A DNA stretch of 54,158 nucleotides, taken from assembly GCF_020169415.1 (NCBI RefSeq), contig NZ_JAIULG010000031.1, positions 1-54,158 of the forward strand. Direction: 5' to 3'. Below, piece by piece: positions 26,398 to 36,029 of this stretch; the first letter of the stretch is position 1; the number at the start of each line of letters is the position of its first letter. A program made the translations under genes and the position numbers. This DNA is from Tsukamurella sp. M9C. Its GTDB lineage: Bacteria; Actinomycetota; Actinomycetes; Mycobacteriales; Mycobacteriaceae. A model generated the notes under the pieces. The model had not been told where the DNA came from and did no database searches. It saw only the letters and a program-made list of their open reading frames with translations.

Positions 26398-27318
26398 ATG
26401 AGTTCAGCCAACTTTGAGCCCGCCGGCGAGGGAGGCGAGCCCGACGGTGCCGGGCGCGCGCCCGTCGCCTCGGCACAGAAGGCCCGGAAGCAGCGCAAGC
26501 TCCGCCGCAAGTTCGCGAGCGCGGCGCTGCTGGTCGGAGGCCTCCTCGCCGCGGGCGGTGTCGCCACGATCGCCAGCCCGACCCCGCAGGTCGCGATCGC
26601 CGACGACTTCGACGCCGCGCAGGTCGAGAACGGCAAGCGCCTGTACGAGACCTCGTGCATCAGCTGCCACGGCGCCAGCCTCGAGGGCGTGAAGGACCGC
26701 GGTCCGAGCCTCGTCGGCGTCGGCGACTCGGCCGTGTACTTCCAGGTGCACTCGGGCCGCATGCCCGCGACGGTCAACTCGGCGCAGATCGTGCGCAAGC
26801 CGGCCAAGTTCGACGCGAAGCAGATCGACGCCATGGGCGCGTACATCCAGTCGATCGGCGGCGGCCCGTCGATCGTGTGGGAGTACAACCCGGACGGCTC
26901 GATCAAGCGCGACGAGAACGGCAACCGCGTCATCGCGCAGGAGTCGCTGCGCGGCAAGAACCTCGGCGCCGGCGCCGAGCTCTTCCGCCTCAACTGCGCG
27001 TCGTGCCACAACTTCACCGGCCGGGGCGGCGCCCTGTCCGGTGGCAAGTTCGCGCCGCCGCTGGATCCCGCGAACGAGCAGGAGATCTACGCCGCGATGC
27101 TGACCGGCCCGCAGAACATGCCCAAGTTCTCGGACCGTGCACTGTCGCCTGAAGAGAAGAAGAACATCATCGGCTTCATCAAGAACGTCGGCGAGACCCA
27201 GTCCCCCGGCGGCCACGGCCTCGGCGGTTTCGGTACCGCGTCCGAGGGCATGGTGATGTGGGTGACCGGGATGATCGCCGTCGTCGGCGCCGCGATGTGG
27301 GTTGGGAGCAGGAATTGA
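26398..27318 (+). CDS. qcrC: Dihaem cytochrome c1 subunit of the bc1 complex
   Basis: 306 aa. A cytoplasmic Lys/Arg-rich tail, an N-terminal membrane anchor ([20 protein letters not shown]), two cytochrome c folds outside the membrane with haem motifs CISCH (bases about 26656-26670) and CASCH (about 26995-27010), and a C-terminal helix ([20 protein letters not shown]). The dihaem form is characteristic of actinobacteria, where it replaces soluble cytochrome c and passes electrons straight to the CuA centre of CtaC. GAGGG lies eight bases before the ATG. Its stop overlaps the qcrA start. Confidence 0.96.
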   Translation: MSSANFEPAGEGGEPDGAGRAPVASAQKARKQRKLRRKFASAALLVGGLLAAGGVATIASPTPQVAIADDFDAAQVENGKRLYETSCISCHGASLEGVKDRGPSLVGVGDSAVYFQVHSGRMPATVNSAQIVRKPAKFDAKQIDAMGAYIQSIGGGPSIVWEYNPDGSIKRDENGNRVIAQESLRGKNLGAGAELFRLNCASCHNFTGRGGALSGGKFAPPLDPANEQEIYAAMLTGPQNMPKFSDRALSPEEKKNIIGFIKNVGETQSPGGHGLGGFGTASEGMVMWVTGMIAVVGAAMWVGSRN

Positions 27319-28496
27319 CCGCCAAGCCGTTGAACAACGTCCCGTCGGACGACGAACTGGACAACCTGTCCCACGAAGAGCTGGTGAAGCTCGGTACCAA
27401 CCTCGACGGTGTCGAGCTGGTCTACCGCGAGCCCCGCTGGCCCGTCCCCGGCACCCGCGCGGAGAAGCGCGCCGAGCGCACCGTCGCCCTGTGGTTCGTG
27501 CTGGCCGGGATCTTCGGCGCCGCGCTGCTCGGCGTCTTCCTGTTCTGGCCGTGGAAGTACCAGGGCATCGATGACGCCCACTACTGGTGGTACACGCTGT
27601 ACACCCCGATGCTGGGCATCACCTTCGGGCTGTCGCTGCTCTGCGTCTTCGCGGGCACCGTGCAGTTCACCAAGAAGTTCATCCCCGAGGAGATCGCGGT
27701 CCAGCAGCGGCACGACGCCGGCGGCTCGTCCAAGGTCGACAAGGCCACCACGGCCGCGCTGTTCAAGGACGCGCTGGAGACCTCCACGCTCCCCCGCCGC
27801 AAGATGATCATGGCCTCGGCCGGATTCGGTGTCGGCGTCCTCGGCCTCGGTGCCGCGGCCGGCTTCATCGGCGGCCTGGTGAAGAACCCGTGGGCCAAGC
27901 GCGAGGCCTCGCCGCTGTGGCACACCGGCTGGTCGCCGTACTGGAACTCGCTGGACAACGACTTCTCGAGCGACCTCAACCACGAGGCCGTGTTCCTGCG
28001 CAACGACGTCGGCGACCCCTACAAGGTCAAGCTGGTGCGCGCCGAGGACCTCGACGCCGGCGGCATGATGACGGTCTTCCCGTGGCGCGTCTCGGACGGC
28101 TTCGGCGAGACCGAGGAGTCGCGCCTCAAGCTGCTCCACGGCCTCAAGGGCATCCGCAACCCCGTCATGCTGATCCGCCTGCGTCCCGAGGACGCCGTGC
28201 GCGCGATCAAGCGTGAGGGCCAGGAGAGCTTCAACTACGGCGACTACTGGGCCTACACCAAGGTCTGCAGCCACTTCGGCTGCCCCACCTCGCTGTACGA
28301 GCAGCAGACCAACCGCATCCTCTGCCCCTGCCACCAGTCGCAGTTCAACGCGCTCGAGTACGGCAAGCCGGTCTTCGGTCCCGCCGCCCGTGCCCTCGCG
28401 CAGCTGCCGATCTCGGTCAACGAGCAGGGTTACATGGTCGCCAACGGCGACTTCATCGAACAGGTCGGACCGGCCTTCTGGGAGGCGACGCACTGA
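27315..28496 (+). CDS. qcrA: Rieske iron-sulphur subunit of the bc1 complex
   Basis: 393 aa. Three N-terminal membrane helices ([62 protein letters not shown]), which is the actinobacterial form, then a Rieske domain with the 2Fe-2S ligands in CSHFGCPTS and CPCHQSQF. I take the TTG at 27315 as start: it overlaps the qcrC stop as TTGA and has AGGA just upstream. An in-frame GTG at 27300 is the alternative. The stop overlaps the qcrB ATG by one base (TGATG), so the three qcr genes are translationally coupled. Confidence 0.93.
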   Translation: MTAKPLNNVPSDDELDNLSHEELVKLGTNLDGVELVYREPRWPVPGTRAEKRAERTVALWFVLAGIFGAALLGVFLFWPWKYQGIDDAHYWWYTLYTPMLGITFGLSLLCVFAGTVQFTKKFIPEEIAVQQRHDAGGSSKVDKATTAALFKDALETSTLPRRKMIMASAGFGVGVLGLGAAAGFIGGLVKNPWAKREASPLWHTGWSPYWNSLDNDFSSDLNHEAVFLRNDVGDPYKVKLVRAEDLDAGGMMTVFPWRVSDGFGETEESRLKLLHGLKGIRNPVMLIRLRPEDAVRAIKREGQESFNYGDYWAYTKVCSHFGCPTSLYEQQTNRILCPCHQSQFNALEYGKPVFGPAARALAQLPISVNEQGYMVANGDFIEQVGPAFWEATH

Positions 28497-30121
28497 TGAC
28501 CACACTCGGAGATCGGATCGGCCACCAGGCCAACGATCTGGATTCGCGGTACCACTTCGCGCCCGGGATCCGTCGCCAGATCAACAAGGTCTTCCCCACG
28601 CACTGGTCGTTCATGCTGGGCGAGATCGCGCTGTACAGCTTCGTGATCCTGCTGCTGTCGGGCGTGTACCTCACCCTGTTCTTCGACCCGTCGCTGTCGG
28701 AGGTCCACTACGAGGGCGCTTACGAGCCGCTGCACGGCGTCGCGATGTCGCGCGCCTACGCCACCACCCTGGACATCTCCTTCGAGGTGCGCGGCGGCCT
28801 GTTCGTCCGCCAGATCCACCACTGGGCCGCGCTGATGTTCGCCGCGTCGATCATCATCCACATGGCCCGCATCTTCTTCACCGGTGCGTTCCGCCGCCCG
28901 CGTGAGGCCAACTGGGTCATCGGCTGCGCGCTGCTGATGCTCGCGATGTTCGAGGGCTTCTTCGGCTACTCGATCCCGGACGACCTGCTCTCGGGCACCG
29001 GCGTCCGCGCCGCGATGTCGGGCATCGTCGTCGGCCTCCCCGTGGTCGGCACCTGGGTCCACTGGGCGCTGTTCGGCGGGGACTTCCCCGGCGAGCTGCT
29101 GATCCCGCGCCTGTACGTGCTGCACATCCTGCTCTTCCCGGGCATCATCCTGGCGCTGATCGCGGGCCACCTCGCCCTCGTCTGGTACCAGAAGCACACC
29201 CAGTTCGCGGGCCCCGGCCGCACCGAGGAGAACGTGGTGGGTGTCCGCATCCTCCCCGTCTTCGCGGTCAAGACCGGCGCCTACTTCGCCGCCACCTTCG
29301 GCATCCTCGCCCTCATGGCGGGCATCTTCACGATCAACCCCGTGTGGACGATCGGCCCGTACGATCCGGCGAAGGTCTCCGCGGGCGTGCAGCCCGACGT
29401 CTACATGATGTGGACGGACGGTCTGGCCCGTCTGTGGCCGGCGTGGGAGCTCTACATCTGGGGCCACACCGTTCCGGGCGCCGCGTTCGTGGCGATCATC
29501 ATCGGCGTGATCGTGGGCCTGATGTTCGGTTACCCGTGGATCGAGAAGAAGCTCACCGGCGACGATGCGCACCACAACATCCTGCAGCGTCCCCGCGACG
29601 TGCCGGTGCGTACCGCGATCGGCGCCATGGCGCTCGCGTTCTACATCGTGCTCACGCTCTCCTGCGTGAACGACGTCATCGCGCTGAAGTTCCACATCTC
29701 GCTCAACGCGATGACGTGGATCGGCCGCATCGGCCTGGTCGTGGCACCGCCGGTCGCCTACTGGCTGACCTACCGGTTCTGCATCGGCCTGCAGCGCGCC
29801 GACCGCGCGGTGCTGGAACACGGCATCGAGACCGGCGTCATCGTGCGCCGTCCGAACGGTGAGTTCATCGAGCTCCACCAGCCGCTCGGCCCCGTCGACG
29901 ACCACGGCCACGCCGTGCCGCTCCCCTACGAGGGCGCTGTCGTCCCGACCAAGGCCAACCAGCTCGGTGCCGCCGGCCAGCCCGGCACGGGCTCGTTCCT
30001 GCGGGCCGACTCGGCCGAGGAGCAGCGCGACAACGCCGCTCGCGATCACGCGAACGAGGTCAAGGCGCTCGAGGCCCTCAAGAAGGTCCAGGACAACGGC
30101 GGCAAGCTCGACGTCGAGTAG
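28496..30121 (+). CDS. qcrB: Cytochrome b subunit of the bc1 complex
   Basis: 541 aa with about eight or nine helices. Haem-b ligand His residues are visible in [22 protein letters not shown] and in [25 protein letters not shown], about 100 residues apart. The quinol-site P-E-W of mitochondrial enzymes corresponds to the region around [17 protein letters not shown], as in other actinobacteria. A hydrophilic cytoplasmic C-terminus of about 130 residues follows the last helix. QcrB is the target of telacebec-type inhibitors in M. tuberculosis. It ends the operon at a strong terminator. Confidence 0.96.
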   Translation: MTTLGDRIGHQANDLDSRYHFAPGIRRQINKVFPTHWSFMLGEIALYSFVILLLSGVYLTLFFDPSLSEVHYEGAYEPLHGVAMSRAYATTLDISFEVRGGLFVRQIHHWAALMFAASIIIHMARIFFTGAFRRPREANWVIGCALLMLAMFEGFFGYSIPDDLLSGTGVRAAMSGIVVGLPVVGTWVHWALFGGDFPGELLIPRLYVLHILLFPGIILALIAGHLALVWYQKHTQFAGPGRTEENVVGVRILPVFAVKTGAYFAATFGILALMAGIFTINPVWTIGPYDPAKVSAGVQPDVYMMWTDGLARLWPAWELYIWGHTVPGAAFVAIIIGVIVGLMFGYPWIEKKLTGDDAHHNILQRPRDVPVRTAIGAMALAFYIVLTLSCVNDVIALKFHISLNAMTWIGRIGLVVAPPVAYWLTYRFCIGLQRADRAVLEHGIETGVIVRRPNGEFIELHQPLGPVDDHGHAVPLPYEGAVVPTKANQLGAAGQPGTGSFLRADSAEEQRDNAARDHANEVKALEALKKVQDNGGKLDVE

Positions 30122-30135
30122 GTCCTGACAACGCC

Positions 30136-30173
30136 ACTGCGGCCCCTCCCCCACCCCGGGGAGGGGCCGCAGT
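30136..30173 (+). terminator. Terminator after the ctaE-qcrCAB operon
   Basis: A perfect 15-bp stem (ACTGCGGCCCCTCCC at 30136-30150 with its complement at 30159-30173), an eight-base loop, then CGTTTCC. It starts 15 bases after the qcrB stop. Confidence 0.9.
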
Positions 30174-30201
30174 CGTTTCCGGTGTCCGACGGTCCGCCAC
30201 A

Positions 30202-30792
30202 ATGGACGCCGTGAGCACCTGCGAGGTCCCGGTCGTCCCGGAGGTCCATCCCGCCGTTCTGCGCCGCCACAGCCCGATGGCCTTCGCGCCCGACGTCGAG
30301 ATCGGCGACGCCGCGCTCGACACGATCCTCGATGCCGGCCGCCTCGCCCCTTCGGCCGGGAACTCGCAGCCCTGGGCCTTCATCGTGGGGCGCCGCGGCG
30401 ACGGCGTGCACGCACGGATCGTCCGGCACCTCGCGGGTAGCTCGGCACGCTGGGCGCCCGACGCCTCCGCGATCGTCGTGAACCTCGCCCGGGTCCTCGT
30501 CGAGGACACCGACTGGGAGTACTCGGAGTTCGCCCGCTACGACCTCGGCCAGGCCGTGGCGCACATGACGCTGCAGGCCCTCTCGATCGGCTTCGACGCG
30601 CACCAGTTCCGGGCGTTCGACCGCGACGCCGTCGCCGCCGATTTCGGGGTGCCGCGGGAGTGGGAGGTGGCGTCGATGACGGCCTTCGGGGTCGCGGCGC
30701 ACGCACCGGGCACGGTCGTCGGGGTCGGGCGCGAACGACGCACCCGGGACGACGTGACATGGACGCGCGCCCGCGGCGACGCCCGTCGCTGA
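30202..30792 (+). CDS. Nitroreductase-family flavoprotein
   Basis: 196 aa. The FMN-binding N-terminal signature LRRHSPMAF (R-R-S type) and LDAGRLAPSAGNSQPWAFIVGRR (A-P-S-x-x-N-x-Q-P-W) are clear; HMTLQALSIGFDAHQFRAFD and the C-terminal FGVAAHA complete a short single-domain nitroreductase. It would reduce nitro, quinone or similar acceptors with NAD(P)H, substrate unknown. The start is either ATG 30202 or GTG 30211, the latter with ACAAT eight bases upstream as for a leaderless message. In M. tuberculosis this place (after qcrB) holds Rv2197c and mmpS3, which are absent here. It converges 1 base from the GyrI-like gene. Confidence 0.82.
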   Translation: MDAVSTCEVPVVPEVHPAVLRRHSPMAFAPDVEIGDAALDTILDAGRLAPSAGNSQPWAFIVGRRGDGVHARIVRHLAGSSARWAPDASAIVVNLARVLVEDTDWEYSEFARYDLGQAVAHMTLQALSIGFDAHQFRAFDRDAVAADFGVPREWEVASMTAFGVAAHAPGTVVGVGRERRTRDDVTWTRARGDARR

Positions 30793-30793
30793 T

Positions 30794-31516
30794 TCAGGCC
30801 AGACGCAGGCGCAGCAGGTAGCTGTTCTCCCCCACCGGGGCGCCGGGCTCGCCGAGGCAGACCTCGTGCCAGGCACCGTCGACGGCGGTCAGTCCCCGCT
30901 CGCGCAGCTGCACGGCGAAGGCCTTCGCCGTGGGCGTCAGGGCGGCCGACCACCGCCCGTCGACGCGGGTCTGCAGGTACGACGACGCCGGCAGGTCCAG
31001 GCAGTGCACGCGGGCGAGACTCAGCCCCTTGCTGACCTCGAGCTGTTCGAGCACGTCCCCCACCTCGGCCTCATCGATCCACGCGGGCCGGCGCAGCAGC
31101 AGCGTCCAGCGGGCGCTGTCGGTGTCCTGCGGCGCCACGTCGCCGCGGAGACGCTCGAGCGGGGGCATCCGGAAGTCACTGCGAGCCGCGTCGTCGGCGC
31201 CGGGGGTGCCGCGGCGGTAGAGGGCCTTGTTGCGCACCTTGACGCCGTACGCGGCCGCGTAGAGGGCCTCCGCGGCCACGCGGAAGTCCTCGGAGGTCCG
31301 GGGGCTGCCGACGGTGTCCACTGCCAGGTAGGCGCGCTCGGGAGCGTGGACGACGCCGGTGTGCCCGACGGTGCCGTAGGCCCCGTCGCCGTACGCCTCG
31401 GGCTCCGCCTCCGCGAAGTCGAGCTTGGCCTTCGGCGGAGCGACGGTGCCGCCCCGGCCGCGCACCTCGTCGGCGGTGAGCTTGCGTACGGACAGCCCGG
31501 CTCTGGCCTGCGTCAT
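30794..31516 (-). CDS. GyrI-like small-molecule-binding domain protein
   Basis: 240 aa, soluble. The pattern fits the stand-alone GyrI-like/effector-binding proteins: KLDFAEAEPEAYG, AYLAVDTVGSPRTSEDFRVAAEALYAAAYGVKV, FRMPPLERLRGDVA, ARWTLLLRRPAWIDEAEVGDVLEQLEVSKGL, and the tail VDGAWHEVCLGEP. There is no DNA-binding domain. Such proteins bind, and some hydrolyse, small toxic compounds; ligand unknown. ATG 31516 was chosen; the same frame stays open for another 1.5 kb upstream antisense to nothing but through ctaF/ctaC on another frame, which is a GC artefact. Confidence 0.72.
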   Translation of the reverse strand: MTQARAGLSVRKLTADEVRGRGGTVAPPKAKLDFAEAEPEAYGDGAYGTVGHTGVVHAPERAYLAVDTVGSPRTSEDFRVAAEALYAAAYGVKVRNKALYRRGTPGADDAARSDFRMPPLERLRGDVAPQDTDSARWTLLLRRPAWIDEAEVGDVLEQLEVSKGLSLARVHCLDLPASSYLQTRVDGRWSAALTPTAKAFAVQLRERGLTAVDGAWHEVCLGEPGAPVGENSYLLRLRLA

Positions 31517-31580
31517 GGGTGCATGCAACCAGCCCGAGACGACCCGCGGACGGCGCCGCGGTGAACGCGGACGAAAGAAC

Positions 31581-31614
31581 GACGCCCGCCCCGGTGAATT
31601 CCGGTGCGGGCGTC
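31581..31614 (-). terminator. Terminator after ctaC-ctaF
   Basis: A 14-bp stem with one mismatch (GACGCCCGCCCCGG at 31581-31594 against 31601-31614), loop TGAATT. Read on the minus strand it is followed by GTTCTTTCGTCC, and it starts 16 bases after the ctaF stop. Confidence 0.8.
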
Positions 31615-31629
31615 GCTGAAGAACGTGTC

Positions 31630-32061
31630 CTAGTGCTTCTCGGGACCCTTGTGGTACTCGAAGACGAGGCCCCACGCGGCGCCCACGACGAGCAGGCCGC
31701 CGAAGAACCAGAGCCAGTAGAGCTGCAGGGCGACGGAGATGCCGACCACGGCGACCGAGGCCGAGAGCAGGATGGGCCACCACGAGTGCGGGCTGAAGAA
31801 GCCCAGCTCGCCGGCACCGTCGGACACCTCGGCGTCCTCGTAGTCCTCGGGGCGGGTGTCGACGCGGTTCGACACGAACCGGAAGTACGTGCCGATGATC
31901 AGCGTCAGGCCGCCGGTGAGGAACATGCCGGTCACGCCGACCCACTCCACGGCGCCGTAGCCGTAGCCCGGGCCCCAGATCGCGGTCGCGACGGTGTACA
32001 GGATGCCCGCGAGGAAGAAGAACGCGGTGAGGAACTCGAAGAGTTTCGCTTCGACCTTCAT
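31630..32061 (-). CDS. ctaF: Cytochrome c oxidase polypeptide 4 (actinobacterial)
   Basis: 143 aa with four predicted helices ([91 protein letters not shown]). Matches the actinobacterial subunit IV encoded next to ctaC (Rv2199c position). It stabilises the aa3 oxidase in the supercomplex. ATG start 3 bases after the ctaC stop. Confidence 0.92.
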   Translation of the reverse strand: MKVEAKLFEFLTAFFFLAGILYTVATAIWGPGYGYGAVEWVGVTGMFLTGGLTLIIGTYFRFVSNRVDTRPEDYEDAEVSDGAGELGFFSPHSWWPILLSASVAVVGISVALQLYWLWFFGGLLVVGAAWGLVFEYHKGPEKH

Positions 32062-32064
32062 GGG

Positions 32065-33171
32065 TCAGTTCGCTCCTTCTGCGTTCACGGGCGCGGTGCT
32101 GTTGCCCGACGGGGTGCGGCCGGTGCGGCGGGTGTCGAACGGGAACGTGCTCGTGGAGACGCCCACCTCGCCGATCGACTCGAGCGCGGCGACGTTGTCC
32201 TTGCCGCCCTGGCGCGCCTCGATGTACTTCTTGAAGTTCTCCGGCGTCACGGCGCGGATCTCGAAGTTCATCATGGAGTGGTAGTCGCCGCACATCTCGG
32301 CGCAGCGGCCGACGAAGGCGCCGGGCCGGTCGATGCTGGACACCTGGAACTTGTTCTGGGTGTGGTTCTGCACCGGGTTCGGCATCACGTCGCGCTTGAA
32401 GGCGAACTGCGGGACGTAGAACGAGTGGACGACGTCGGCCGAGGCCAGGTCGAACTGGATGCGGGTGTCGGTCGGCAGCACCAGGACGGGGATCTCGGCG
32501 GACGAGCCCTGCACCTCGACGGTGCTGAACTTCAGGTAGTCGCGGATCTCCTGGAAGCGGCCGTGGTTCGGGCCACGCTCGGGCTGCGCCTCGACGTGCC
32601 CGTGCTCCTTCATCTTCTCGGCTTCTTCGTTGAGCTTCGCGATGTCGGGCTGCTTGCCGTACGGGTTCTCCCGCTCGAGCTTGATCTTGGTGCCGTTGAG
32701 GGTGACCTCGCGGTACGCGAAACGCCAGTTCCACTGGAAGGCGGTGACGTCGACGGTCACGCCCGGGTTGTCCTCGATCTTCTCGACCTTGGTCTGCACG
32801 ACCACGGTGAAGTAGAAGAGGACGGCGATGATGAGGAACGGGATCGCGGTGTACAGCAGCTCCAGCGGCACGTTGTACGCGGTCTGCCGGGGGAAATCGG
32901 GCGAGTCCGCCTTGCGCCGGTGGAACGTGATGGTCCAGAACGTGAGGGCCCAGACGAGGACACCCATGATCAGGGCGGCCACGACGGACCAGCTCCACAG
33001 CTCAGTCATGTCACGGGCCTCGGGGGTAACACCCTCGGGCCAACCGAAACGCATCACCTCGTCGGCCGAGCAGCCCGCCAGAGCGAACATGCCAGCGACG
33101 AGCCCGGCGGCCAGAACCAGGCGCTTACGCCAGGACGCGGCCCCACCGTGGGCGTTACTTCCGGGTGCCAA
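32065..33171 (-). CDS. ctaC: Cytochrome c oxidase subunit II, lipoprotein with CuA site
   Basis: 368 aa. Signal peptide with lipobox ALAGC, two membrane helices (ELWSWSVVAALIMGVLVWALTFW and LLYTAIPFLIIAVLFYFTVVV), then the cupredoxin domain. CuA ligands are present: His in VVHSFYVPQF, and Cys-Glu-Cys-His-Met in GRCAEMCGDYHSMM. An insertion rich in charged residues (KMKEHGHVEAQPERG) in the extracellular domain fits the actinobacterial form that contacts the dihaem c1. The TTG at 33171 is the start: GGAAGG lies seven bases upstream and the signal peptide follows correctly; longer readings add about 60 residues without a signal. Divergent from asnB across a 231-base region with repeated motifs. 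Confidence 0.94.
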   Translation of the reverse strand: MAPGSNAHGGAASWRKRLVLAAGLVAGMFALAGCSADEVMRFGWPEGVTPEARDMTELWSWSVVAALIMGVLVWALTFWTITFHRRKADSPDFPRQTAYNVPLELLYTAIPFLIIAVLFYFTVVVQTKVEKIEDNPGVTVDVTAFQWNWRFAYREVTLNGTKIKLERENPYGKQPDIAKLNEEAEKMKEHGHVEAQPERGPNHGRFQEIRDYLKFSTVEVQGSSAEIPVLVLPTDTRIQFDLASADVVHSFYVPQFAFKRDVMPNPVQNHTQNKFQVSSIDRPGAFVGRCAEMCGDYHSMMNFEIRAVTPENFKKYIEARQGGKDNVAALESIGEVGVSTSTFPFDTRRTGRTPSGNSTAPVNAEGAN

Positions 33172-33207
33172 TGTCGCGCCTTCCTGCTGAAACACGGTCA
33201 GTGCTAC

Positions 33208-33388
33208 GGGGCCCGTTCCGGACCGTCTCCCCGTCCGGGAACTCACGGCCGGGGCTGCACGTTCCCCTTGTACTACGCAGCGTAGACCAACGGGACGGGG
33301 TACACGTTGCGGGGTCGCCAAATGGCGCGTCGTTTCGTGTGTCCGGCGCACGGGCCTGCACCGTTCCGGGTGCAGGGGCCCGTTCCGG
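33208..33388. repeat. Iterated CCGTTCCGG motifs between ctaC and asnB
   Basis: CCGTTCCGG occurs three times: 33213-33221, 33361-33369 and 33380-33388. The first and last are part of an exact 14-base direct repeat GGGGCCCGTTCCGG (33208-33221 and 33375-33388). A separate inverted repeat, CTACG-CAG-CGTAG, sits at 33273-33285. The last copy ends at the proposed asnB -10. They look like binding sites for a regulator of either or both divergent genes. Confidence 0.5.
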
Positions 33389-33394
33389 CATACT
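33389..33394 (+). promoter_or_regulatory. Candidate -10 box (CATACT) for leaderless asnB
   Basis: CATACT ends eight bases before the asnB GTG, which has no ribosome-binding site. It immediately follows the third CCGTTCCGG copy, so a protein bound there would touch the promoter. Confidence 0.4.
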
Positions 33395-33402
33395 GGTCAA
33401 CC

Positions 33403-35367
33403 GTGTGTGGCCTCCTGGGATTCCTGTCCGCCGATCAGCACGCGGGCGACGTCGTCGACGCGGTGACCGCCGCCGGCCGGTGCATGCGGCACCGCGGCCC
33501 CGACGAGTTCGGCGGGTCGTGGCACGACGACGACCTGGCGCTGAGCTTCAACCGCCTCGCCTTCATCGACATCGAGCACGCCCATCAGCCGCTGCGCTGG
33601 GGCCCGCCCGAGAGCCCCGACCGGTACGCGCTGACCTTCAACGGCGAGATCTACAACTACCTTGAGCTGCGCCGGCGCCTGACCGACGAGTTCGGCGCCG
33701 AGTTCCGCACCGAGGGCGACGGCGAGCCGATCGTCGCCGGCTTCCACCACTGGGGCATCGACGGGGTGCTCGCCGAACTGCGGGGCATGTTCGCCTTCGC
33801 GATCTGGGACACCGAGAAGCGGGAGCTGACGCTCGCCCGCGACCAGTTCGGCATCAAGCCCCTGTACGTCGCGACCGGGTCGAAGGGCACCGTCTTCTCG
33901 TCGGAGAAGAAGTCCGTGCTCGCGCTGGCCGACGAGGCGGGCCTGAAGCCGGGCCTCGACGCCCGCGCCGTGCAGCACTACACCGTGCTGCAGTACGTGC
34001 CCGAGCCCGAGTCGCTGCACCTGGGCATCCGCCGCCTCGAGTCGGGCTGTTACGCCACGCTCTCCCCCGGCGGCACCATCGAGGCGAAGCGCTACTTCGA
34101 GCCCCGCTTCCCCGTGAAACCCGTCACCGGCGGCCTCGAGTCCGCCGAGGCGAAGGCCGTCTACCGCGACATCGCCGACGCGCTGCGCGACTCGGTGAAG
34201 ATGCACATGCGCGCCGACGTCACCGTCGGGTCCTTCCTCTCCGGCGGCATCGACTCGACCGCCGTCGCGGCGCTGGCGATCCAGCACAACCCCGACCTGA
34301 TCACCATCACCACCGGTTTCCAGCGCGAGGGCTACAGCGAGGTCGACGTGGCCGCCGAGTCGGCCGAGGCGATCGGCGCCCGCCATGTGGTCAAGACGGT
34401 CTCGCCGGAGGAGTTCCGCGACGCGATCCCCGCCATCGTCTGGTACCTCGACGATCCGGTGGCCGACCCGTCGCTCGTCCCCCTCTACTACCTCGCGCGC
34501 GAGGCCCGCAAGCACGTCAAGGTCGTGCTGTCGGGCGAGGGCGCCGACGAACTGTTCGGCGGCTACACCATCTACAAGGAGCCGCTCTCCCTCGCGCCCT
34601 TCGACAAGCTGCCCGCCTGGGCGCGACGCACCGCCGGGAGGATCGGCGACCGCATGCCCGAGGGCAAGCGCGGCAAGTCGCTGCTGCAGCGCGGCTCACT
34701 GCCGCTCGAGGAGCGGTACTACGGCAACGCGCGCTCGTTCAACGACGCGCAGCTGGACTACGTGCTGCGCGACTTCCGGCCGGAGTGGACGCACACCGAC
34801 GTGACCGCGCCGATCTACGCCAAGACCCGCGGCTGGGGCCCCGTCGAGCGGATGCAGCACCTGGACCAGTTCACCTGGCTCCGCGGCGACATCCTGGTCA
34901 AGGCCGACAAGATGACGATGGCCAACTCGCTCGAGCTGCGCGTGCCCTTCCTGGACAAGGAGGTCTTCCGCGTCGCGGAGACCCTCCCCGCCGACCTCAA
35001 GCTGGCCGGCGGCACGTCGAAGTACGCGCTGCGCCGCGCGCTGGAGGAGATCATCCCGCCGCACGTGCTGCACCGGAAGAAGCTGGGCTTCCCCGTGCCG
35101 CTGCGGCACTGGCTGGCCGGCCCGGAGCTCTACGACTGGGCCCGGAACGTCATCGAGGAGTCGCAGACCGACGAGTGGATCGACCGGCGCGCGGTGCTCG
35201 CCATGCTCGACGAGCACAAGGCGAAGGCCCCCGAGGGCTGGCCGGGCGGCACCGACCACTCCCGCCGGATCTGGACCGTCCTGGTGTTCATGGTCTGGCA
35301 CGGCATCTTCGTCGAGGACCGCATCCACCCGGCCATCGAGGAGCCGGACTACCCGGTCCGCCTGTAG
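33403..35367 (+). CDS. asnB: Asparagine synthetase (glutamine-hydrolysing)
   Basis: 654 aa. The GTG start puts Cys at position 2 (M-C-G-L-L-G-F-L), which becomes the N-terminal nucleophile of the class II glutaminase domain; this fixes the start. Glutaminase contacts: HRGPDEFG, SFNRLAFIDI, FNGEIYNY. The synthetase domain has the pyrophosphate loop FLSGGIDSTA, then LSGEGADELFGGY and the Lys-rich region around DKMTMANSLELRVPFLD. It makes asparagine from aspartate, glutamine and ATP. In Mycobacteriales the Rv2201 homologue also affects amidation and antibiotic tolerance in some reports; the reaction here is inferred from family only. Confidence 0.94.
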   Translation: MCGLLGFLSADQHAGDVVDAVTAAGRCMRHRGPDEFGGSWHDDDLALSFNRLAFIDIEHAHQPLRWGPPESPDRYALTFNGEIYNYLELRRRLTDEFGAEFRTEGDGEPIVAGFHHWGIDGVLAELRGMFAFAIWDTEKRELTLARDQFGIKPLYVATGSKGTVFSSEKKSVLALADEAGLKPGLDARAVQHYTVLQYVPEPESLHLGIRRLESGCYATLSPGGTIEAKRYFEPRFPVKPVTGGLESAEAKAVYRDIADALRDSVKMHMRADVTVGSFLSGGIDSTAVAALAIQHNPDLITITTGFQREGYSEVDVAAESAEAIGARHVVKTVSPEEFRDAIPAIVWYLDDPVADPSLVPLYYLAREARKHVKVVLSGEGADELFGGYTIYKEPLSLAPFDKLPAWARRTAGRIGDRMPEGKRGKSLLQRGSLPLEERYYGNARSFNDAQLDYVLRDFRPEWTHTDVTAPIYAKTRGWGPVERMQHLDQFTWLRGDILVKADKMTMANSLELRVPFLDKEVFRVAETLPADLKLAGGTSKYALRRALEEIIPPHVLHRKKLGFPVPLRHWLAGPELYDWARNVIEESQTDEWIDRRAVLAMLDEHKAKAPEGWPGGTDHSRRIWTVLVFMVWHGIFVEDRIHPAIEEPDYPVRL

Positions 35368-35369
35368 TT

Positions 35370-36026
35370 TCAGCGCAGCAGCGTGATCCACATCGCGACG
35401 TAGTGGCACAGCGCCGCGACGACGGTGGCGGCGTGGAAGAACTCGTGGTGCCCGAAGACGCCGGGCCACGGGTTCGGCCAGCGGGTGGCGTAGAGCACCG
35501 CTCCCCCGCTGTAGAGCACGCCGCCGACCGCGAGCAGGATCGATGCGGTCCAGCCGGCGCCGCGCACGAGATCTCCCGCGACGGCGACGACCACCCAGCC
35601 GAGCGCGATGTACAGCGGCACGCCGACCCACCGCGGGGCGTGGGGCCACAGCAGCTTGAGCGCGACGCCGGCGAGGGCGCCGCCCCAGACCACGGCGAGC
35701 ACCCAGCGGGCGACGCCGGACGGCAGCGCCAGCACGGCGATCGGCGTGTAGCTGCCGGCGATGAAGACGAAGATCATGCAGTGGTCGGCGCGCTTCATCC
35801 AGACGCGCTGCGCGTCGGTCCACTTCCCGCGGTGGTAGGCGGCGCTGACCCCGAAGACGCCGATCACCGTGATCGCGTACACGAGCAGCGCGAGCCCGGC
35901 GGCTGTGCTCTCCCGGAAGCCCGCGATCACGAGCGGGATCCCCAGAACCGCGGCGCCGATCGCCCCGAACTGATGGATCACGCCCCGCAGGCGCGGCTTG
36001 GCCTCGGGCACACCTGCGATCGTCAT
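35370..36026 (-). CDS. HlyIII/PAQR-family membrane protein
   Basis: 218 aa with seven helices, a complete haemolysin III/YqfA-type protein. Conserved metal-site motifs: SAAYHRGKW (S-x3-H in helix 2), DHCMIFVFIAGSYTP (Asp in helix 3), and GHHEFFHAATVVAALCHYV (H-x3-H at the C-terminus). PAQR relatives bind zinc and act in lipid metabolism; the bacterial role is unclear. The ATG has no ribosome-binding site and lies very close to a likely promoter whose -35/-10 spacer is filled by the palindrome TTACCGGCGAGTAA, so it is probably repressed by a TetR- or GntR-like regulator. It converges with asnB, 2 bases apart. Confidence 0.87.
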   Translation of the reverse strand: MTIAGVPEAKPRLRGVIHQFGAIGAAVLGIPLVIAGFRESTAAGLALLVYAITVIGVFGVSAAYHRGKWTDAQRVWMKRADHCMIFVFIAGSYTPIAVLALPSGVARWVLAVVWGGALAGVALKLLWPHAPRWVGVPLYIALGWVVVAVAGDLVRGAGWTASILLAVGGVLYSGGAVLYATRWPNPWPGVFGHHEFFHAATVVAALCHYVAMWITLLR

Positions 36027-36029
36027 GAA

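Noticed and set aside
31517-32998. Extended reading of the GyrI-like gene through ctaF and ctaC
   Set aside because: The extra 490 residues are antisense-like basic repeats and overlap two genuine oxidase genes in another frame; a normal ATG exists at 31516.
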